A stretch of 16,570 bases of DNA from Clostridiales bacterium (GTDB taxonomy: Bacteria > Bacillota > Clostridia > Oscillospirales > QAKW01): positions 1-16,570 of the forward strand of contig QAKW01000032.1 in the NCBI GenBank assembly GCA_003343605.1, written 5' to 3'. Below, piece by piece: positions 14,485 to 16,570 of this stretch; the stretch's first letter is position 1, and each line of letters starts with the position of its first letter. Under the pieces are notes generated by a model that made no database searches, was not told where the DNA came from, and was given only the letters and a program-made list of their open reading frames with translations. Both the position numbers and the translations under genes were made by a program.

Positions 14485-16287
14485 ATGGTATATTTCAACA
14501 GCAGAAAAACAGAATACAAGCGTCCCTTCGGCGCGCTGCGTGCGGAAGAGCCGCTTTTTTTGCGGATGCGGCTGGAAGGGGAGCCGCCCTGCCGCCGGAT
14601 CCGGGCGGTCTTTCGCTATGAAACAGGATCGCAGGAGGCCCGGTATCTCGAAAAAGAAAGCAGCGGCGAGATTTTTTCGGGCAGTTTTGTTTTAACGGAG
14701 CCCGGGCTCTGCTTTTTCCGCTTTGAGGCGGAATTGGAGAACGGCAACCTGCTTTTTATCGGCACGCCGGACGGCGCCCGCGCCACCATCGGCGATTGGC
14801 TGCCGGAATGGCGGCTGACGGTTTATGAGCGGGATTTTGAAACGCCGGAAAGCCTTGCGGGCGGTGTTTGGTATCAGATTTTTCCCGATCGGTTCTGCCG
14901 GGGAAAAATGGGGCCTTCACGCCCTGTTCGCGGGCCGCGCATCGTGCATGAGCAGTGGGAGGAACGCCCGCTTTTTACCCAGGACCGGCCGGATTTTGCG
15001 GGAAATGATTTTTTTGGGGGCAATTTTGCCGGTATTCGGGAAAAGCTGCCGTATCTGCGGGAGCTGGGGGTTGATCTGCTTTATCTGAATCCGATCTTTG
15101 AAAGCGCGGAAAATCATCGCTACAGCACTGCTGATTATGAGCAGGTGGATCCGTATCTGGGAGAAAACGCCGATTTTGAGGCGCTCTGCCAAGAGGCGCA
15201 GGCATTGGGGATCCGGATTGTGCTCGACGGCGTGTTTTCCCATACCGGCGCAAACAGCCGCTATTTTAACAAAGAAGGGCTGTATCCGGGGCCGGGAGCC
15301 TATGAAAGCCCGGAATCGCCTTATTATCATTGGTATCATTTTACGGATTATCCGGAAAAATACGATTGCTGGTGGGGGTTTCCGTCGCTGCCCTGTGTTG
15401 ATGAGACTGCGCCGGATTTTTTACGTTACATTACAGGCGAGCGGGGAATCGCCGCCCTCTGGATGGAACGGGGAGCCTTCGGCTGGCGGCTGGATGTTGC
15501 CGATGAGCTGCCGGATGCGTTTCTGGAGGCCTTTCGCCGGCGGGTGAAGGAAACAAAGCGGGAGAGCCTGATTATCGGCGAGGTTTGGGAAAACGCGGTT
15601 GAAAAGGTGAGCTACGGCGCCAGGCGGCGGTTTTTAATCGGCCGCCAGTGCGATACGGTGATGAATTATCCCTGGCTGGAGGCGATCGTTGCACTTTTGC
15701 AAAGCGGCGATACCGCCGCCTTTTATCAAGCGGTGATAGAGCTGCTCGAAGAATACCCCCAGCCGGCCCTGGCCTGCCTGATGAATATTCTCTCGACGCA
15801 CGATACGCCGCGTATCCTCAACCGGCTGGGTGCGGATTTCATTCCGCCCCGGGCCTACCAAGCCGATAATTATCTTTCAGATGCGCAGCGGGAAAAAGGG
15901 CTGCGGCTTTTGAAAAAGGCGGCGCTGCTTCAATTTTCCCTGCCCGGGATTCCCTGCATCTTTTATGGAGACGAGGCGGGCATGGAGGGTTACGGCGATC
16001 CTTATTGCCGCGGCACCTTTCCCTGGGGGCGGGAGGATCAAACCCTGCTGCACTATTACCGGCGGCTTGGTGCGCTGCGCGGGCAATACCGGCCGGATTT
16101 TGCCGGTTCCTGCGTTTTTTTGGATTATGAGGGCGGGCGTCTGATCTTCGATCGTGGAGAGCGCATCCGCCTGGCGATGAATTTCAGCCCGGCGGCATTC
16201 GAAGTGGAAGGGGAGCCACTGCTGGCCGAGGGGGCGCGGGCAGGCGGTTTGGAGCCGGGCGGATACGGCTGGTTTTTGAAGAAATAA
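14485..16287 (+). CDS. GH13 alpha-glycosidase, neopullulanase/maltodextrin-hydrolase-like
   Basis: This 600-residue protein opens with a ~115-residue beta-sandwich (YKRPFGALRAEEPLFLRMRL), typical of cyclomaltodextrinase/neopullulanase-like enzymes. The GH13 barrel follows: GGVWYQIFPDRFCRG at 126-140, LNPIFESAENHRYSTADYEQVDP, and region I LDGVFSHTG at 247-255. Catalytic residues are Asp337 (GWRLDVADEL), Glu366 (IIGEVWEN) and Asp440 (LSTHDTPR). YGDEAGMEGYGDPYCRGTFPW supports this subgroup. A short C-terminal beta domain ends the protein. No signal peptide is seen, so it should act on cytoplasmic maltodextrins, and divergence from the glg operon fits glycogen or maltodextrin turnover. The ATG at 14485 is favoured because homologous sequence begins at residue ~10. 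No ribosome site lies before it, and the promoter -10 ends 6 bases away, so the mRNA is probably leaderless. The exact specificity (neopullulanase, cyclomaltodextrinase or alpha-glucosidase) is not resolved. Confidence 0.93.
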   Translation: MVYFNSRKTEYKRPFGALRAEEPLFLRMRLEGEPPCRRIRAVFRYETGSQEARYLEKESSGEIFSGSFVLTEPGLCFFRFEAELENGNLLFIGTPDGARATIGDWLPEWRLTVYERDFETPESLAGGVWYQIFPDRFCRGKMGPSRPVRGPRIVHEQWEERPLFTQDRPDFAGNDFFGGNFAGIREKLPYLRELGVDLLYLNPIFESAENHRYSTADYEQVDPYLGENADFEALCQEAQALGIRIVLDGVFSHTGANSRYFNKEGLYPGPGAYESPESPYYHWYHFTDYPEKYDCWWGFPSLPCVDETAPDFLRYITGERGIAALWMERGAFGWRLDVADELPDAFLEAFRRRVKETKRESLIIGEVWENAVEKVSYGARRRFLIGRQCDTVMNYPWLEAIVALLQSGDTAAFYQAVIELLEEYPQPALACLMNILSTHDTPRILNRLGADFIPPRAYQADNYLSDAQREKGLRLLKKAALLQFSLPGIPCIFYGDEAGMEGYGDPYCRGTFPWGREDQTLLHYYRRLGALRGQYRPDFAGSCVFLDYEGGRLIFDRGERIRLAMNFSPAAFEVEGEPLLAEGARAGGLEPGGYGWFLKK

Positions 16288-16294
16288 ACAACCT

Positions 16295-16326
16295 GCGGGC
16301 AAGGGCGCACCCTTTGCCCGCTTTTT
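16295..16326 (+). terminator. Rho-independent terminator of the GH13 gene
   Basis: GCGGGCAAGGG (16295-16305) pairs with CCCTTTGCCCGC (16310-16321), with one extra T bulged. The loop is CGCA, and TTTTT (16322-16326) follows. It starts 7 bases after the stop codon. Confidence 0.92.
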
Positions 16327-16459
16327 AATTGTAACGGCCAAGTATTCTGCCCGAAGGAAGGCAGCCAGAAAATGCCTGCTTTCGCGGTGTGAACGGAAAC
16401 GCCGGACGTTGGCAATCCGCTAAAAAATTTAAACATTCGGGTCATTTCCCCAGAATGAA

Positions 16460-16487
16460 TTGACATCATATTTCATTATGGTATATT
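16460..16487 (+). promoter_or_regulatory. Strong promoter of the gene entering the right edge
   Basis: A consensus TTGACA (16460-16465) and TATATT (16482-16487) are 16 bases apart, and a TGG before the -10 gives an extended -10. A small hairpin AAGGA-AAA-TCCTT lies just downstream, at the start of the ~30-base leader. The preceding stretch (16327-16459) holds no gene or repeat that I can see. Confidence 0.8.
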
Positions 16488-16524
16488 GAAGGAAAATCCT
16501 TATATTGACAGGAGGAACACAAAA

Positions 16525-16570
16525 ATGCTTGAACAGCGGCTTGGTATTATTCAGCAGCAGGACGACGCGT
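16525..16570 (+). CDS. Start of an unidentified gene, cut by the right edge
   Basis: ATG at 16525 follows AGGAGG by 8 bases and a strong promoter. Only 15 codons are inside the window (MLEQRLGIIQQQDDA), too few to name the product. The ribosome site and promoter make a real gene start likely. Confidence 0.75.
   Translation, partial: MLEQRLGIIQQQDDA

Noticed and set aside
1..16570. CRISPR array, tRNA, rRNA, or complete insertion sequence with transposase
   Set aside because: No regularly spaced direct repeats, no tRNA-like cloverleaf with conserved arms, no rRNA signature and no transposase motif was seen on either strand.

Overview
The window looks like chromosomal DNA of an anaerobic Firmicute of the class Clostridia (gut Oscillospiraceae/Ruminococcaceae-like). 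The basis is strong AGGAGG ribosome sites, sigma-A-type promoters, a GlgC/GlgD pair in a glycogen operon, and a moderately GC-rich coding style. The genus cannot be fixed from the sequence. The first ~500 bases are visibly more AT-rich than the rest and look foreign or recently acquired.

Layout. (a) 1-427, minus: a NUDIX hydrolase cut by the left edge, with its promoter. (b) 428-810: no protein gene, but about 200 bases (517-724) fold into a multi-branched structure. This resembles a stand-alone HEARO/omega RNA, the guide RNA of IscB nucleases, with no iscB gene beside it. (c) 811-4376: a divergent pair. One gene is a MATE exporter (minus). The other is a 650-residue protein (plus) with two complete aminoglycoside-phosphotransferase-type kinase domains in tandem. 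The kinase gene is preceded by a 10-codon leader ORF whose last codons pair with the kinase Shine-Dalgarno sequence, the arrangement of a drug-induced translational attenuator. (d) 4407-6060, minus: a two-gene operon of a CPBP-family membrane protease and a cyclophilin, with a clear promoter and terminator. (e) 6152-14292, minus: the glycogen operon glgB-glgC-glgD-glgA-glgP, tightly packed with overlaps or gaps of a few bases except before glgP. (f) 14450-16326, plus: a divergent GH13 maltodextrin-type hydrolase. Its promoter sits so close to the ATG that the mRNA is probably leaderless; a good terminator follows. (g) 16460-16570, plus: a strong promoter, a ribosome site and the first 15 codons of an unidentified gene.

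How the genes work together. GlgC (with its catalytically degenerate partner GlgD) makes ADP-glucose, GlgA polymerises it, GlgB adds branches, and GlgP phosphorolyses the polymer back to glucose-1-phosphate. The divergent GH13 enzyme has no visible signal peptide and probably trims internal or imported maltodextrins. The MATE exporter and the double kinase would make a plausible intrinsic drug-resistance pair (export plus modification). The leader suggests that a ribosome-targeting compound induces the kinase.

The points most worth following up are the orphan HEARO/omega RNA candidate, the attenuator plus tandem kinase, and the leaderless GH13 promoter.
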